From: Lachnospiraceae bacterium
Lineage (GTDB): Bacteria > Bacillota > Clostridia > Lachnospirales > Lachnospiraceae
Length of the DNA stretch: 49,021 nucleotides
NCBI GenBank assembly: GCA_024698075.1
Contig: JAILRP010000004.1
Location: forward strand, 1 to 49,021
Direction: 5' to 3'
Numbering within the stretch: position 1 is the first letter of the stretch; each line of letters starts with the position of its first letter. The position numbers and the translations under genes were made by a program. Below, piece by piece: positions 25,765-34,605 of this stretch. The notes under the pieces are model-generated. The model was not told where the DNA came from. It did not search any database and worked only from the letters and a program-made list of their open reading frames with translations.

Positions 25765-27039
25765 GTGATTAAGAAAGAAATGATTGCGATGTTGCTTGCC
25801 GGCGGCCAGGGAAGCCGTTTAGGCATACTGACATCAAAGGTTGCAAAACCTGCCGTATCTTTTGGCGGTAAATACCGCATCATCGATTTTCCCTTAAGTA
25901 ACTGCATCAATTCAGGTGTTGACACGGTCGGAGTGCTCACGCAGTACCGCCCGCTCCGTCTTAATACCCACATCGGCATAGGCATCCCCTGGGACCTTGA
26001 CCGTAACATGGGCGGAGTGACGGTCCTGCCCCCGTACGAAAAGAGCAATAACAGCGAGTGGTATACGGGCACAGCCAACGCCATATATCAGAACATAGAA
26101 TATATGGAGACGTTCAATCCCGATTACGTCCTCATCCTGTCGGGAGACCATATATATAAGATGGACTACGAGGTGATGCTCGATTACCACAAGAGCAACC
26201 AGGCGGAGATCACCATAGCCGCAATGCCCGTTCCCATAGAGGAAGCCCGGCGTTTCGGTATACTCATAACTGATGAGAACAGGCAGATCACCGAATTCGA
26301 AGAAAAGCCCGAGAAGCCCAGGAGCAACCTTGCTTCGATGGGAATATACATATTCAACTGGAAGTCCCTCAAGGAATCCCTTATGGCAATGGCCGACCAG
26401 CCCAACCTCGACTTCGGAAAGCACATCATCCCCTACCTTTTCAATAAAGGCGGCAGATGCTTTGCATATGAGTTCAACAGCTACTGGAAGGATGTCGGAA
26501 CGCTTCATTCATACTGGGAGGCGAACATGGAGCTCATCGACATCGTTCCCGACTTCAACCTTTATGAGGAATACTGGAAGATATACACCCGTTCGGAAAC
26601 GCTGCCTCCGCAGTACATTTCCGGGGACAGCATCGTTGAGCGCTCGATAATAGGCGAGGGGACCTATGTATACGGAAAAGTGTACAATTCGGTCATCGGC
26701 TGCAACATCACGATAGGAAAGGATACCGTCGTAAGGGATTCGATCATCATGAACAACACCCAGATCGGCGAAGGCTGTGACATTACAAAAGCGATAATCG
26801 CCGAGGATGTTGTCATCGGAAACAATGTCACGCTCGGTACAGGTGATGAGGTTCCCAATGAAACGGATCCTTCCATATACACGAACGGCATAGTGACGGT
26901 CGGCGAACATTCGAACGTTCCCGACAGGGTAAGCATCGGCAAGAACAGCGTCGTTTCCGGTAAGCTTACTGAAAAGGACTTTGAGAACAACGCTTTGGGA
27001 AGCGGCAAAACTTTGATAAAGGCAGGTGACGAACTGTGA
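25765..27039 (+). CDS. glgC: Glucose-1-phosphate adenylyltransferase, catalytic subunit
   Basis: Makes ADP-glucose from glucose-1-phosphate and ATP, the committed step of glycogen synthesis. [14 protein letters not shown] is the nucleotide-binding signature with its conserved Arg. [23 protein letters not shown] and [10 protein letters not shown], then FEEKPEKP, line the active site. The C-terminal third is a left-handed beta-helix with hexapeptide repeats ([17 protein letters not shown]). The start is a GTG with GAGG seven bases upstream. It overlaps glgD by four bases (GTGA), in keeping with equal production of the two subunits. Confidence 0.96.
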   Translation: MIKKEMIAMLLAGGQGSRLGILTSKVAKPAVSFGGKYRIIDFPLSNCINSGVDTVGVLTQYRPLRLNTHIGIGIPWDLDRNMGGVTVLPPYEKSNNSEWYTGTANAIYQNIEYMETFNPDYVLILSGDHIYKMDYEVMLDYHKSNQAEITIAAMPVPIEEARRFGILITDENRQITEFEEKPEKPRSNLASMGIYIFNWKSLKESLMAMADQPNLDFGKHIIPYLFNKGGRCFAYEFNSYWKDVGTLHSYWEANMELIDIVPDFNLYEEYWKIYTRSETLPPQYISGDSIVERSIIGEGTYVYGKVYNSVIGCNITIGKDTVVRDSIIMNNTQIGEGCDITKAIIAEDVVIGNNVTLGTGDEVPNETDPSIYTNGIVTVGEHSNVPDRVSIGKNSVVSGKLTEKDFENNALGSGKTLIKAGDEL

Positions 27040-28154
27040 GAGCGATCGGACTTATTTTAGCAGGCGGCAACACATACAGGATGAAAGACCTTTCACAAAA
27101 ACGTGCCATTGCCGCAATGCCTGTTGCAGGCAACTACAGGGCGATCGATTTTGCCCTCAGCAACATGACCAACTCCCGCATAACCAAGGTCGGGGTCATT
27201 ACCCAGTACAACGCGGGAAGCCTTCATGAACACTTGAGCTCATCAAAGTGGTGGGATTTCGGACGTAAGCAGGGCGGACTCCATATCTTCACCCCCACCG
27301 TTACGAGCGACAACAATTTCTGGTACAGGGGCACTGCAGATTCGATATACCAGAATCTCGCATTCTTAAAAGAAAGCCATGAGCCCTACGTTGTCATCGC
27401 ATCCGGTGACGGCATCTACAAAATGGATTACAACGAGCTTCTTGAGTTCCATATCGAAAAGGGCGCAGACATCTCCCTCGTATGCTCCGAGATCCATGAC
27501 CCCAAGGACTGTGAGCGTTTCGGAATGGTAAGGCTCAATGATGAGATGCAGGTCATCGACTTCGAGGAAAAGCCGATTTCCGCCAAGACGACCCTCGTCT
27601 CCTGCGGCATATATGTCATCCGCAGAAGGCTTCTCATCGAGCTCATAGAAAAGTGTGCCGAGGAAGAGCGCTTCGATTTTGTCAGGGACATCCTCATACG
27701 CTACATGAACATCAAGAAGATATGCGGCTACAAGATCAAGACCTACTGGAGCAACATAGCTTCCGTTGACGACTACTACCGCACGAACATGGATTTTCTC
27801 AAACAGGATGTGCGTGATTTCTTCTTCCGTGAATATCCGGATGTTTATACGAAGGTTGACGACCTTCCTCCGGCAAAATACAATGTCGGATCGAACGTGC
27901 ACAATTCACTTGTCGCGTCCGGTGCCATTATAAACGGAACGGTCGAAGGCTCGCTCCTGTTCAAGAAAGTATTCGTCGGCAGCAACTGCACCATCAAGAA
28001 CTCGATAATACTCAACGACGTCTACATCGGCGACAACACGTATATCGAGAACTGCATCATAGAAAGCGGCGGCACCATACTCGCCAACTCATATTACAAA
28101 GGCGAGGAAGGTCCGAAGGTCGTGATAGAAAAGAGCGACAGATACGTGTTCTGA
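27036..28154 (+). CDS. glgD: Glucose-1-phosphate adenylyltransferase subunit GlgD
   Basis: Paralogue of GlgC that in Firmicutes forms a mixed tetramer with it and mainly modulates activity. The fold is kept ([29 protein letters not shown], and a C-terminal beta-helix with [17 protein letters not shown]). The nucleotide-binding loop has become [12 protein letters not shown], lacking the GxGxRL of catalytic subunits. It has 372 residues against 424 for GlgC. The GTG start is embedded in the glgC stop. The degenerate loop supports a regulatory role. Confidence 0.93.
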   Translation: MRAIGLILAGGNTYRMKDLSQKRAIAAMPVAGNYRAIDFALSNMTNSRITKVGVITQYNAGSLHEHLSSSKWWDFGRKQGGLHIFTPTVTSDNNFWYRGTADSIYQNLAFLKESHEPYVVIASGDGIYKMDYNELLEFHIEKGADISLVCSEIHDPKDCERFGMVRLNDEMQVIDFEEKPISAKTTLVSCGIYVIRRRLLIELIEKCAEEERFDFVRDILIRYMNIKKICGYKIKTYWSNIASVDDYYRTNMDFLKQDVRDFFFREYPDVYTKVDDLPPAKYNVGSNVHNSLVASGAIINGTVEGSLLFKKVFVGSNCTIKNSIILNDVYIGDNTYIENCIIESGGTILANSYYKGEEGPKVVIEKSDRYVF

Positions 28155-28179
28155 TGATGCGAAGGAAAGGATTGGCAAT

Positions 28180-28467
28180 ATGAACATTACAGATGTCAGG
28201 ATCCGCAAGATGACAAAAGAGGGCAACATGAAGGCGATAGCCTCTGTTACCCTCGATAATGAATTCGCGATACATGACATAAAGATAATTGAAGGCGAAA
28301 ACGGACTGTTCATCGCAATGCCGAGCCGCAAGACTCCCGAAGGACAGTACCGTGACATCGCCCATCCGATCTCACAGGGAGCCCGGGATATGCTTCAGAC
28401 CGCAATTCTCGATGAATACGAGAAGGTGCTTTCTTCTAGTATCCCAGATCCTCTCCAACCAGAATGA
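28180..28467 (+). CDS. spoVG: SpoVG family RNA/DNA-binding regulator
   Basis: Small site-specific nucleic-acid-binding regulator involved in sporulation, cell division and stress in Firmicutes. [11 protein letters not shown] opens the protein, [19 protein letters not shown] follows, and [21 protein letters not shown] is the diagnostic motif. It has 95 residues, the family size. AAAGGATTGGCAAT precedes the ATG. It follows glgD by 25 bases and so is likely co-transcribed with glycogen genes. Its last 32 bases overlap the 3' end of the opposite-strand LUD gene. Confidence 0.95.
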   Translation: MNITDVRIRKMTKEGNMKAIASVTLDNEFAIHDIKIIEGENGLFIAMPSRKTPEGQYRDIAHPISQGARDMLQTAILDEYEKVLSSSIPDPLQPE

Positions 28468-29077
28468 CTTTTATCCTGCCGGGTACCATTGAGCACCTGG
28501 TGATGACTATCTCGCAGCATATCGTGTGCTCGAGACAGTTTCCGCATCTGCCGGCAGATGCGCAGGGAGTATCACATCCAAGCCTTACGGTATTCGCGGG
28601 GGACGCAACGTTTCTTGTACGTGCGATCCCCGCGTCTGTATCTGTGACCACTTTGTTCATCCCGGCTATCACGATGACCTGTTCGGGACCGTATATGAGA
28701 AACGAAACCCTGTTTCCCCTTCCGTCGATGTTTATAAGCTCTCCGTCAAGCGTTATCGCGTTCGTGCTCATCAGGAACGTGTCGGCGTTTACCATCTTTG
28801 ACTTAAGTTCGCGCATCTCATCATCTGTCTTATAGTTTTCCCTGATGATAAGATCGTGTCCCCTGTCCTTTATCATCTTCTTAAGTTCGGAATTATCGAT
28901 CGTCATAGATCCGCCGTAGGCAACGCTTTTGGAGCCGTCTCCGATAAGCTCGAGCACCTTGCCGCACGCCTCCTCCATGGTATCGGCGTAGTAGCCTTCC
29001 ATCTTGCGCAGCTTAAGCTTTGCTATGATCGATTCCGCCTGGTTTTTGTAAAACTTCTTTTTGTTTGCGTCTGTCAT
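28436..29077 (-). CDS. LUD-domain protein (lactate utilisation family)
   Basis: About 213 residues of the LUD/LutC-YkgG fold. [20 protein letters not shown] holds the glycine-rich segment of the domain, [20 protein letters not shown] is its central signature, and [19 protein letters not shown] follows. At the end a cysteine cluster ([14 protein letters not shown], then HTICC) suggests a metal site. Stand-alone LUD proteins of this kind are common in Clostridia but their reaction is unknown to me. AAGGAGGAGAGCA marks the ATG at 29077; the open frame continues to 29140 without support. It may share a transcript with the thioesterase gene upstream. Confidence 0.85.
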   Translation of the reverse strand: MTDANKKKFYKNQAESIIAKLKLRKMEGYYADTMEEACGKVLELIGDGSKSVAYGGSMTIDNSELKKMIKDRGHDLIIRENYKTDDEMRELKSKMVNADTFLMSTNAITLDGELINIDGRGNRVSFLIYGPEQVIVIAGMNKVVTDTDAGIARTRNVASPANTVRLGCDTPCASAGRCGNCLEHTICCEIVITRCSMVPGRIKVILVGEDLGY

Positions 29078-29155
29078 TGCTCTCCTCCTTTTGCTGTCTT
29101 GTTCCGGCCGTGATCCGGCATTACATTTTGTTAAGGACACCTAATATTTCCGCAG

Positions 29156-29866
29156 TTATGATATGACGAAGCTTGATACGGAAAAGGGACTGTTATCTTC
29201 ATCATAAAGGGCCACTACCCTTTCATTCCCTTTTGAGTATACTACAGGCATTATCACGTCCCCGAGCCTTGCCTGACGTCTGTAGTCTATACGCAACGAT
29301 GCTATGGAACACTCGCCGAGTTCCGACATGGCAAGCTTCACATATTGTCCGTTGTTCATATGGTTGTTGCTGTCCAGATGGTGCTTTAGTATCCGTATGG
29401 GATCCTTTTCCTCGGACGATGCGCCATCGGGTACCAGCACTTTTCTCGGACTGTAGGCCATATCAAGCTTTTCCTCGATCTTGTACGCCTCGTGTATGAA
29501 GTCCGGCGCCTTTGTGGGCTTTAAGGAAGTCCTGTCGATAAGGGTCCACATGGAATTGGCCTTTACTATATAGCTTCCGGCTTCATCCTTAAGGTAGAAA
29601 TTACGGAACCCGAAGCAGCCCTTAAAGCTATACGGAAAAGTCCCGACCGTTACATAGTCGCACAGTCCCGGCAGGGTCCCTATCTCCACTTCCCAGTAAT
29701 TTATGACCCACACAATGTTTCTCTTTGTCAGTACATCAAAGCCGACCCCAAGATCCTCCGACTGGAATGTCGAGCAGTCCTGGAATGCATCGATAAGGGC
29801 CGTCACCGTAAATCTTCTGCCGGTGTCGCACTCACTGAATCCAATCCTCTTTCTGTATTCGTACAT
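29156..29866 (-). CDS. Acyl-ACP thioesterase
   Basis: Predicted to hydrolyse acyl-ACP to free fatty acid. It has the double hot-dog layout of bacterial relatives of plant Fat enzymes: the first half contains IGFSECDTGRRFTVTALIDAFQD and VWVINYWEVEIG, and the second half has HHLDSNNHMNNGQYVKLA, which carries the catalytic His/Asn motif. It has 236 residues from the ATG at 29866, which follows GGAAGG by nine bases. It is divergent from the symporter gene and has its own promoter. Confidence 0.9.
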   Translation of the reverse strand: MYEYRKRIGFSECDTGRRFTVTALIDAFQDCSTFQSEDLGVGFDVLTKRNIVWVINYWEVEIGTLPGLCDYVTVGTFPYSFKGCFGFRNFYLKDEAGSYIVKANSMWTLIDRTSLKPTKAPDFIHEAYKIEEKLDMAYSPRKVLVPDGASSEEKDPIRILKHHLDSNNHMNNGQYVKLAMSELGECSIASLRIDYRRQARLGDVIMPVVYSKGNERVVALYDEDNSPFSVSSFVIS

Positions 29867-29899
29867 TTTTATATGCCTTCCGTTGATTCTTGGTATAAT

Positions 29900-29928
29900 T
29901 ATATACATCTTAATCGTTTCACGGTCAA
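29900..29928 (-). promoter_or_regulatory. Promoter of the thioesterase gene
   Basis: Minus-strand TTGACC at 29923-29928 and TATATA at 29900-29905, spacer 17 bases; a TATAAT overlaps the -10 two bases further on. The predicted leader is about 27 bases. Confidence 0.6.
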
Positions 29929-30011
29929 CGGTGTTTTATGTTACAATATAAGGCAAATGTTCAGGACTGCATCCTTTTATCCGCGAGGTGCGGAAGAAAC
30001 GGAGGACCATT

Positions 30012-31658
30012 GTGAGAAGATCGGAATCATTTGATTTATGCGAACAGTCTGTTGGCGCAGCTGCCGGATTTGTTGAGACCTGCCTTAAAGAGTTCGGGAT
30101 AAACTCTTCTGACAGCATGAAGAGCACGCTCATTGCCGAGGAAGCCTTGGGAAGCCTTGTCGCACATGCATCATCCTCCGGACAGCTGCGTGTCAGCGTC
30201 TACAGGTTTTTCGGAAACATCACGGTCGAGATGTCTGCACCCGGAAGCGAATACCCGCTCCTCGACAACATGCAGTCCGCTGCGATCCCCGATGATGACG
30301 AGATGGGGCGGGACGCTCTTGACGTTATAAGGAACATAATGCTGCGTTCCTTTGCCGATGACCTGAAATACAGGCATAAAGACGGGTACAACAGCATCCG
30401 GATGACTCTCTTAAAGTCAAAACGCTCCTTCCTCTATGCGACTCTTGCAGCCCTTGCAGCTGCCATCGTCATTGGCCTTATCATGTCCGCAGCAGCACCT
30501 GAGGCGGTCAACAAAGGCATCGACTACTACTTCCTGTCTCCTGTAAAGACGATATACATAAACCTTCTGAAAGTCATTGTCGCCCCGGTCGTTTTCTTTT
30601 CCATTGTTTCATGCATAGGCGGATTTTCAAACCTGCGTGAACTCGGAAAAGTCGGAGCGAAGACGATCCTTCTGTATACACTGACCACGCTCATCGCCGT
30701 GTCGGTCGGCATCGGCGTATTTTACCTGTTCCAGCCCGGGAAGGCGGGACTTGCTGCGGGGACGGTGGAAGGAGCTGCAGGAAACGCGGCGGCCAGCCTG
30801 TCCCTCAGGGATCTTTTAGTCGGGCTCGCACCCTCCAATTTTGTGAGTCCCTTCCTTAACGACAACATGCCGCAGCTCATAATACTTGCCGTCCTTTGCG
30901 GTATCGCCGCAGGTCTCATCGGGCAGTATTCCGTTGTGCTCCGTTCACTGTTTGATGCGTGCAATGAGCTTTTCATGAAGATTGCTTCAATGATCATTAA
31001 GTTCATGCCTCTTGCCATATTCTGCTCCGCAGCCTCGATGATAATCTCGACCGGAGCCGAAACACTCCTGTCCATCGCGGGAATGTTCGGATCGTTCATT
31101 TTCGGCCTGATGTGCATGATGATCATTTACATCATTCTCGTGGCCGTGCTCGGAAGGCTTGACCCGCGCCCCCTCATCCGCAAATACGCACCTACTATGC
31201 TTCAGGTGTTTTCTATGGCATCAAGCAATGCCGCCATCCCCATCAACATGTCCGCATGCAATAAGAAGCTCGGAATAAGCAACAAGATATGCGGCCTGTC
31301 GATCCCTCTCGGATCCACGCTCAACATGGACGGTACGTGCGTTCAGCTCGCGGTCTTCGCGCTCGCATTGGCAAAAGTATACGGCACGCCCGTTTACAGC
31401 AGCGGCCTTATCACCATGGCAGTAACCATAGTCATCCTGTCTATGGGTGCACCCGGAATGCCGGGAGGAACCGTCATATGCCTGTCCGTTCTTTTGGAGC
31501 AGCTCGGCGTTCCCACGGAAGCGGTCGGCCTTGTAATGGGAATAGGGCCTCTTCTCGGAATGTTCCTGTGCATGAGCAACTGTGTCGGCGATGTAGTTGT
31601 CACCTCGATCGTTGCCCGCTCCGCAGGCGAGATCGACATGGATGTCTACAGGAAGTGA
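30012..31658 (+). CDS. DAACS-type (dicarboxylate/amino acid:cation) symporter with N-terminal RsbW-like ATPase-fold domain
   Basis: A two-part protein of about 548 residues. Residues 1-135 resemble the GHKL ATPase of anti-sigma factors such as RsbW/SpoIIAB: ESFDLCEQSVGAAAGFVETC, then the N-box region AEEALGSLVAHA (E44 kept, the Mg-binding Asn replaced by S48). The DxG box region reads SAPGSEYPL, so nucleotide binding is doubtful. Residues 138-548 are a sodium/dicarboxylate or glutamate symporter with SSNAAIP, PLGSTLNMDGT and NCVGDVVVTSIVA, so the cation- and substrate-site motifs look intact. The GTG at 30012 is chosen because GGAGG stands six bases before it; the open frame begins at 29988. 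It is followed after seven bases by the MATE fusion gene. Confidence 0.87.
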   Translation: MRRSESFDLCEQSVGAAAGFVETCLKEFGINSSDSMKSTLIAEEALGSLVAHASSSGQLRVSVYRFFGNITVEMSAPGSEYPLLDNMQSAAIPDDDEMGRDALDVIRNIMLRSFADDLKYRHKDGYNSIRMTLLKSKRSFLYATLAALAAAIVIGLIMSAAAPEAVNKGIDYYFLSPVKTIYINLLKVIVAPVVFFSIVSCIGGFSNLRELGKVGAKTILLYTLTTLIAVSVGIGVFYLFQPGKAGLAAGTVEGAAGNAAASLSLRDLLVGLAPSNFVSPFLNDNMPQLIILAVLCGIAAGLIGQYSVVLRSLFDACNELFMKIASMIIKFMPLAIFCSAASMIISTGAETLLSIAGMFGSFIFGLMCMMIIYIILVAVLGRLDPRPLIRKYAPTMLQVFSMASSNAAIPINMSACNKKLGISNKICGLSIPLGSTLNMDGTCVQLAVFALALAKVYGTPVYSSGLITMAVTIVILSMGAPGMPGGTVICLSVLLEQLGVPTEAVGLVMGIGPLLGMFLCMSNCVGDVVVTSIVARSAGEIDMDVYRK

Positions 31659-31665
31659 GGCCGGC

Positions 31666-33441
31666 TTGAAAGATTCAAAAAACGACGCGTTAGTCGGATC
31701 GCTGATCTGGAAGACCCTAATCCCTCAGTTTACGACTGAACTGAGTCTTTCCATGACAACAATCATAGACGGCATCATCGTAGGGTTCTTCTACGGTTCG
31801 AAGGGCCTCGCCGCGGTCGGGCTCGGAATGCCCATACTGTCGGTTTTCTCGATAGTCGCAGGCGTACTCGGCACCGGTAATTCAGTTATCTGTTCGTCCT
31901 TTATCGGAAAAGCGTCAAGGGATAAAACTAACCGTGTCTTTACGCTCGCACTCATCTGGTCCCTGTCGCTTGCCGTCATTCTGACTGTTTCATGCATAGG
32001 CTGTTCGGAACAGATAGCCGTGCTCTTCTGCGGAAAAAAAGATGTAAGCCTCATTCCCGATGTCACGCAGTATGTTCGGGGATTTTCGCTCGGAGCGGGA
32101 TTCATAATACTGCGCCAGCTGCTCGCCCCTCTTGTATGCATGGAAGGCGGCAACCGCTATGTCCATGTGTCATCTGCTGCGATACTCATATCCGATCTTG
32201 CGGCGGACTACATTTCATCGGCATACTTAAACGGCGGGATGTTCGGGATCGGTGCCGCGAGCGCGCTGTCCTACGTGTTCGGATGCATGACTCTCGTGGT
32301 CTACTGCCTCACAAAGAACTGTACTTTAAGGCTGGAGATGGCGCACTGCCTGAGCCTTAAGACAAGCCTTGCGATACTGCGCGAAGGGATACCGACGGCT
32401 CTGAAGCGTTTCTGCGATCTTGTCACCCCTGTCCTCACTAACAGGTTCATCCTCTCCATTGCTTCGGTAAGCGCAATGGCTGCGATGTCCGTGCAGAATT
32501 CCTCGACCAGGTTCCTGCTGTGCCTTGTGCTGTCCCTTTCAACGATGGTGCTCCTCCTTACCGGCATGTTCTACAGCGAATCTGACCGCAATGAGATGGA
32601 AGATGCGTTCCGTAAGATGCTGATGCATACACTGGTCTGGAGCATCGGCGTATCGGCTGTTTTCTTTATATTCGCAAAGCCCATCGCGGGCTATTATATA
32701 CATGATGACCCTGTTTCGGCCGCTATGTCGGCAACCGCGATCAGATGGTTCGTGGTAGGGATTCCGGGCCTTGCGCTCAACCAGTGCGCTGCATTCTATC
32801 TTCAGGCCATAGGAAAGCTCAGGATCTCAAATGCGATAATGATCGCCGACAGGCTCGTAACTACCGTAAGCCTCGTTTATCTTCTCGGATGGCTGTACGG
32901 CGAGACCGGTATATTTGCGGCATACGGACTCAGCGAGATACTTCTCGCCGTCATACTTTACATACTTCTGTGCATCAAAAACCGCGGCCTTGTGACCTCA
33001 GTGCGGCAGATGCTCATGCTGCCCGATGACTACGGCATCCCCGAAGAAGACCGCTTCAGCTGTACCATAACAACAAAAGAAGATGCCATGGGCATCTCCG
33101 AAGCGGTCCATTCATTCTGCATCGAAAAGGGGATTGACAAAAGACGCGCATTTTTTGCGGCTCTTTGTACCGAGGAGCTGGCAGTGAACGTCGTGTCCTA
33201 CGGTTTTAAGAAAAAGAGGAGAAGGCTCAGCATACGAGTGTTCATCGGGCCTTCCGGCGGCATCACCATACGCCTCCGCGACAACGGAAAGCCGTTTGAC
33301 CTCATCACGCGCCAGCAGATGGCAGAAAAAAATGATGCCGATCCTTCAAAGAACATCGGCATCCGTACTGTATTCGGTATTGCTGAAAATGTCAGCTACA
33401 ACGCAGGTTACGGCATGAACAACACCGTCATAACCATCTGA
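31666..33441 (+). CDS. MATE-family exporter with C-terminal RsbW-like ATPase domain
   Basis: About 591 residues. Residues 1-445 form a MATE transporter of about twelve spans (FTTELSLSMTTIIDGIIVG at the start). The C-terminal 145 residues are an anti-sigma-factor-type GHKL ATPase with N-box TEELAVNVVSYGF (E504, N508), DxG box LRDNGKPFDL (D539-F544) and a final NIGIRTVFGIAENVSY segment, all looking functional. The start is taken as TTG at 31666, five bases after GAGG, just past the symporter stop; an ATG at 31642 inside the symporter gene is less likely. The fusion suggests a transporter that binds or phosphorylates a regulator, possibly a STAS-domain protein. That role is inference. Confidence 0.87.
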   Translation: MKDSKNDALVGSLIWKTLIPQFTTELSLSMTTIIDGIIVGFFYGSKGLAAVGLGMPILSVFSIVAGVLGTGNSVICSSFIGKASRDKTNRVFTLALIWSLSLAVILTVSCIGCSEQIAVLFCGKKDVSLIPDVTQYVRGFSLGAGFIILRQLLAPLVCMEGGNRYVHVSSAAILISDLAADYISSAYLNGGMFGIGAASALSYVFGCMTLVVYCLTKNCTLRLEMAHCLSLKTSLAILREGIPTALKRFCDLVTPVLTNRFILSIASVSAMAAMSVQNSSTRFLLCLVLSLSTMVLLLTGMFYSESDRNEMEDAFRKMLMHTLVWSIGVSAVFFIFAKPIAGYYIHDDPVSAAMSATAIRWFVVGIPGLALNQCAAFYLQAIGKLRISNAIMIADRLVTTVSLVYLLGWLYGETGIFAAYGLSEILLAVILYILLCIKNRGLVTSVRQMLMLPDDYGIPEEDRFSCTITTKEDAMGISEAVHSFCIEKGIDKRRAFFAALCTEELAVNVVSYGFKKKRRRLSIRVFIGPSGGITIRLRDNGKPFDLITRQQMAEKNDADPSKNIGIRTVFGIAENVSYNAGYGMNNTVITI

Positions 33442-33500
33442 CGGCACAGAATCCGTCCGGACATCTTTCCGGCGTAATCTCTCTCCGACGGTATTTCCGG

Positions 33501-34070
33501 TCAGGTCACGTTCTTCATGGCAGATATCAGGAGCGCACCCTCTTCCCTGAGCCACTTCCGGCACAGCCTGTGATCCGGGATCACCCGCGAAACATTTTCC
33601 CAGAATGCCGCCGAATGGTTCATTTCCATGCGGTGGCACAGTTCGTGGACGATCACATAATCCCTGACATGTTCGGGAGCTTTCATGAGCAGGCAGTTGA
33701 AGCTTAGGTTTCCCTTGGCGCTGCAGCTCCCCCACAGGGTCTTCTGGCTCCTGATAGTGATCCTGTTATATGTCACCCCAAGCACGGCGGCATAATATCT
33801 GACCCTGTCCGGGATCACAGACAGGGCCTCGTCACCTAAGCGTCTCAGTTCTTCTTCACTTATGTATATTCGTCTTGCTTCGGCTTCGCTCTTTTTCTTC
33901 CTGACCTTCTCGATATGCTTTTCGATCCAGTCACTGTTGCGGCCAACGAAAGCTTCTATCTCGTATTTCGGAACCCATTTGGGCGCCCTTACCAGAACGG
34001 ACTCATCTTCGGTTATCTCAACCGAAATGGTCCGCCGTCTGCTCCGTACCAGTCTGTATTCTCGGATCAT
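33501..34070 (-). CDS. YgjP-like (M48-type) zinc metallopeptidase
   Basis: A 189-residue soluble protein. The zinc motif HELCHRMEMNHSAAFW (HExxH with a downstream His) marks the DUF45/YgjP group. WGSCSAKGNLSFNCLLMKAP just upstream is the family's second signature, and the N-terminal strand region contains VRAPKWVPKYEIEAFV. The function of the family is poorly known. The gene converges with the MATE fusion gene over a 59-base gap with no clear terminator and follows the H1-like gene by three bases, so the two minus-strand genes are probably co-transcribed. Confidence 0.88.
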   Translation of the reverse strand: MIREYRLVRSRRRTISVEITEDESVLVRAPKWVPKYEIEAFVGRNSDWIEKHIEKVRKKKSEAEARRIYISEEELRRLGDEALSVIPDRVRYYAAVLGVTYNRITIRSQKTLWGSCSAKGNLSFNCLLMKAPEHVRDYVIVHELCHRMEMNHSAAFWENVSRVIPDHRLCRKWLREEGALLISAMKNVT

Positions 34071-34073
34071 GTC

Positions 34074-34436
34074 TTATTTCTTGAAGAATTCGGTCAGCGT
34101 CTTGCGAAGATCCTTGTTCTGAAGCACAGCCTCGATAAGGCTGTCATTCGGTTTCTTGTCGCTCTTTAAAACTTCGAGCGCCTCTTTTCTCGTGGTGGCG
34201 TTCGCTTCCCTGTAAAGCTCTACAAGGGTCTTCTCGGAAGCGGTAAGCTTCATCGATGTTCCGGTCGTCTTCTTTGCGGCCGTTGCAGTCTTTTTTGCGG
34301 CTGTTGTCTTCTTGGCGGCTGTTGCCTTCTTTGCGGCCGTCGTCTTCTTGGCTGCCGTCGTCTTCTTCGCAGGTGCTGCCTTCTTTGCTGCTGTCGTCTT
34401 CTTTGCTGTGGTTGTCTTCTTAGCTGCTGCTGCCAT
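34074..34436 (-). CDS. Histone H1-like Lys/Ala-rich protein
   Basis: About 120 residues in two parts. The first half is built from repeated AKKTT/AAKK units, as in the tails of eukaryotic H1 and bacterial Hc1-like proteins, and is expected to be disordered and to bind DNA or RNA non-specifically. The second half is a folded helical segment (LTASEKTLVELYREANATTR, then EALEVLKSDKKPNDSLIEAV) without a motif I can name. The repeat also shows at DNA level between about 34265 and 34430. GGGAGGTGAACTC precedes the ATG at 34436; the frame is open to 34505. It may compact the nucleoid or stabilise RNA. Confidence 0.8.
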   Translation of the reverse strand: MAAAAKKTTTAKKTTAAKKAAPAKKTTAAKKTTAAKKATAAKKTTAAKKTATAAKKTTGTSMKLTASEKTLVELYREANATTRKEALEVLKSDKKPNDSLIEAVLQNKDLRKTLTEFFKK

Positions 34437-34476
34437 GAGTTCACCTCCCAAAAATATAAGAAAAAAATACACTGAT

Positions 34477-34505
34477 ATTTTATCATCACGTGAAGATACC
34501 CGCAA
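34477..34505 (-). promoter_or_regulatory. Promoter of the H1-like gene
   Basis: Minus-strand TTGCGG (34500-34505) and TAAAAT (34477-34482), 17 bases apart. It lies about 40 bases before the start codon, with a U-rich leader. Confidence 0.6.
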
Positions 34506-34555
34506 GCACCGGGGGCAGGCGCGTAAATGCTCAAAAATGCAAAAAAACCTTCATT

Positions 34556-34565
34556 ATGGTATAAT
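34556..34565 (+). promoter_or_regulatory. Extended -10 promoter of the araC-type regulator
   Basis: A perfect TATAAT at 34560-34565 lies in the context ATGGTATAAT, with a TG two bases upstream rather than the classical one. There is no recognisable -35. It would start transcription about 35 bases before the regulator's ATG. Confidence 0.45.
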
Positions 34566-34605
34566 CTTTCCGTAAAAAGTGCTGTATGGCATGACAGGAG
34601 ATGCG

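Noticed and set aside
33442-33500. A terminator between the MATE fusion gene and the metallopeptidase gene
   Set aside because: Several CGG-rich short repeats occur, but none gives a stable stem with a T-tract.
34265-34430. A CRISPR-like or satellite array
   Set aside because: The repetition simply reflects codons for Ala-Lys-Lys-Thr-Thr units in the H1-like protein. There are no constant repeats separated by unique spacers.
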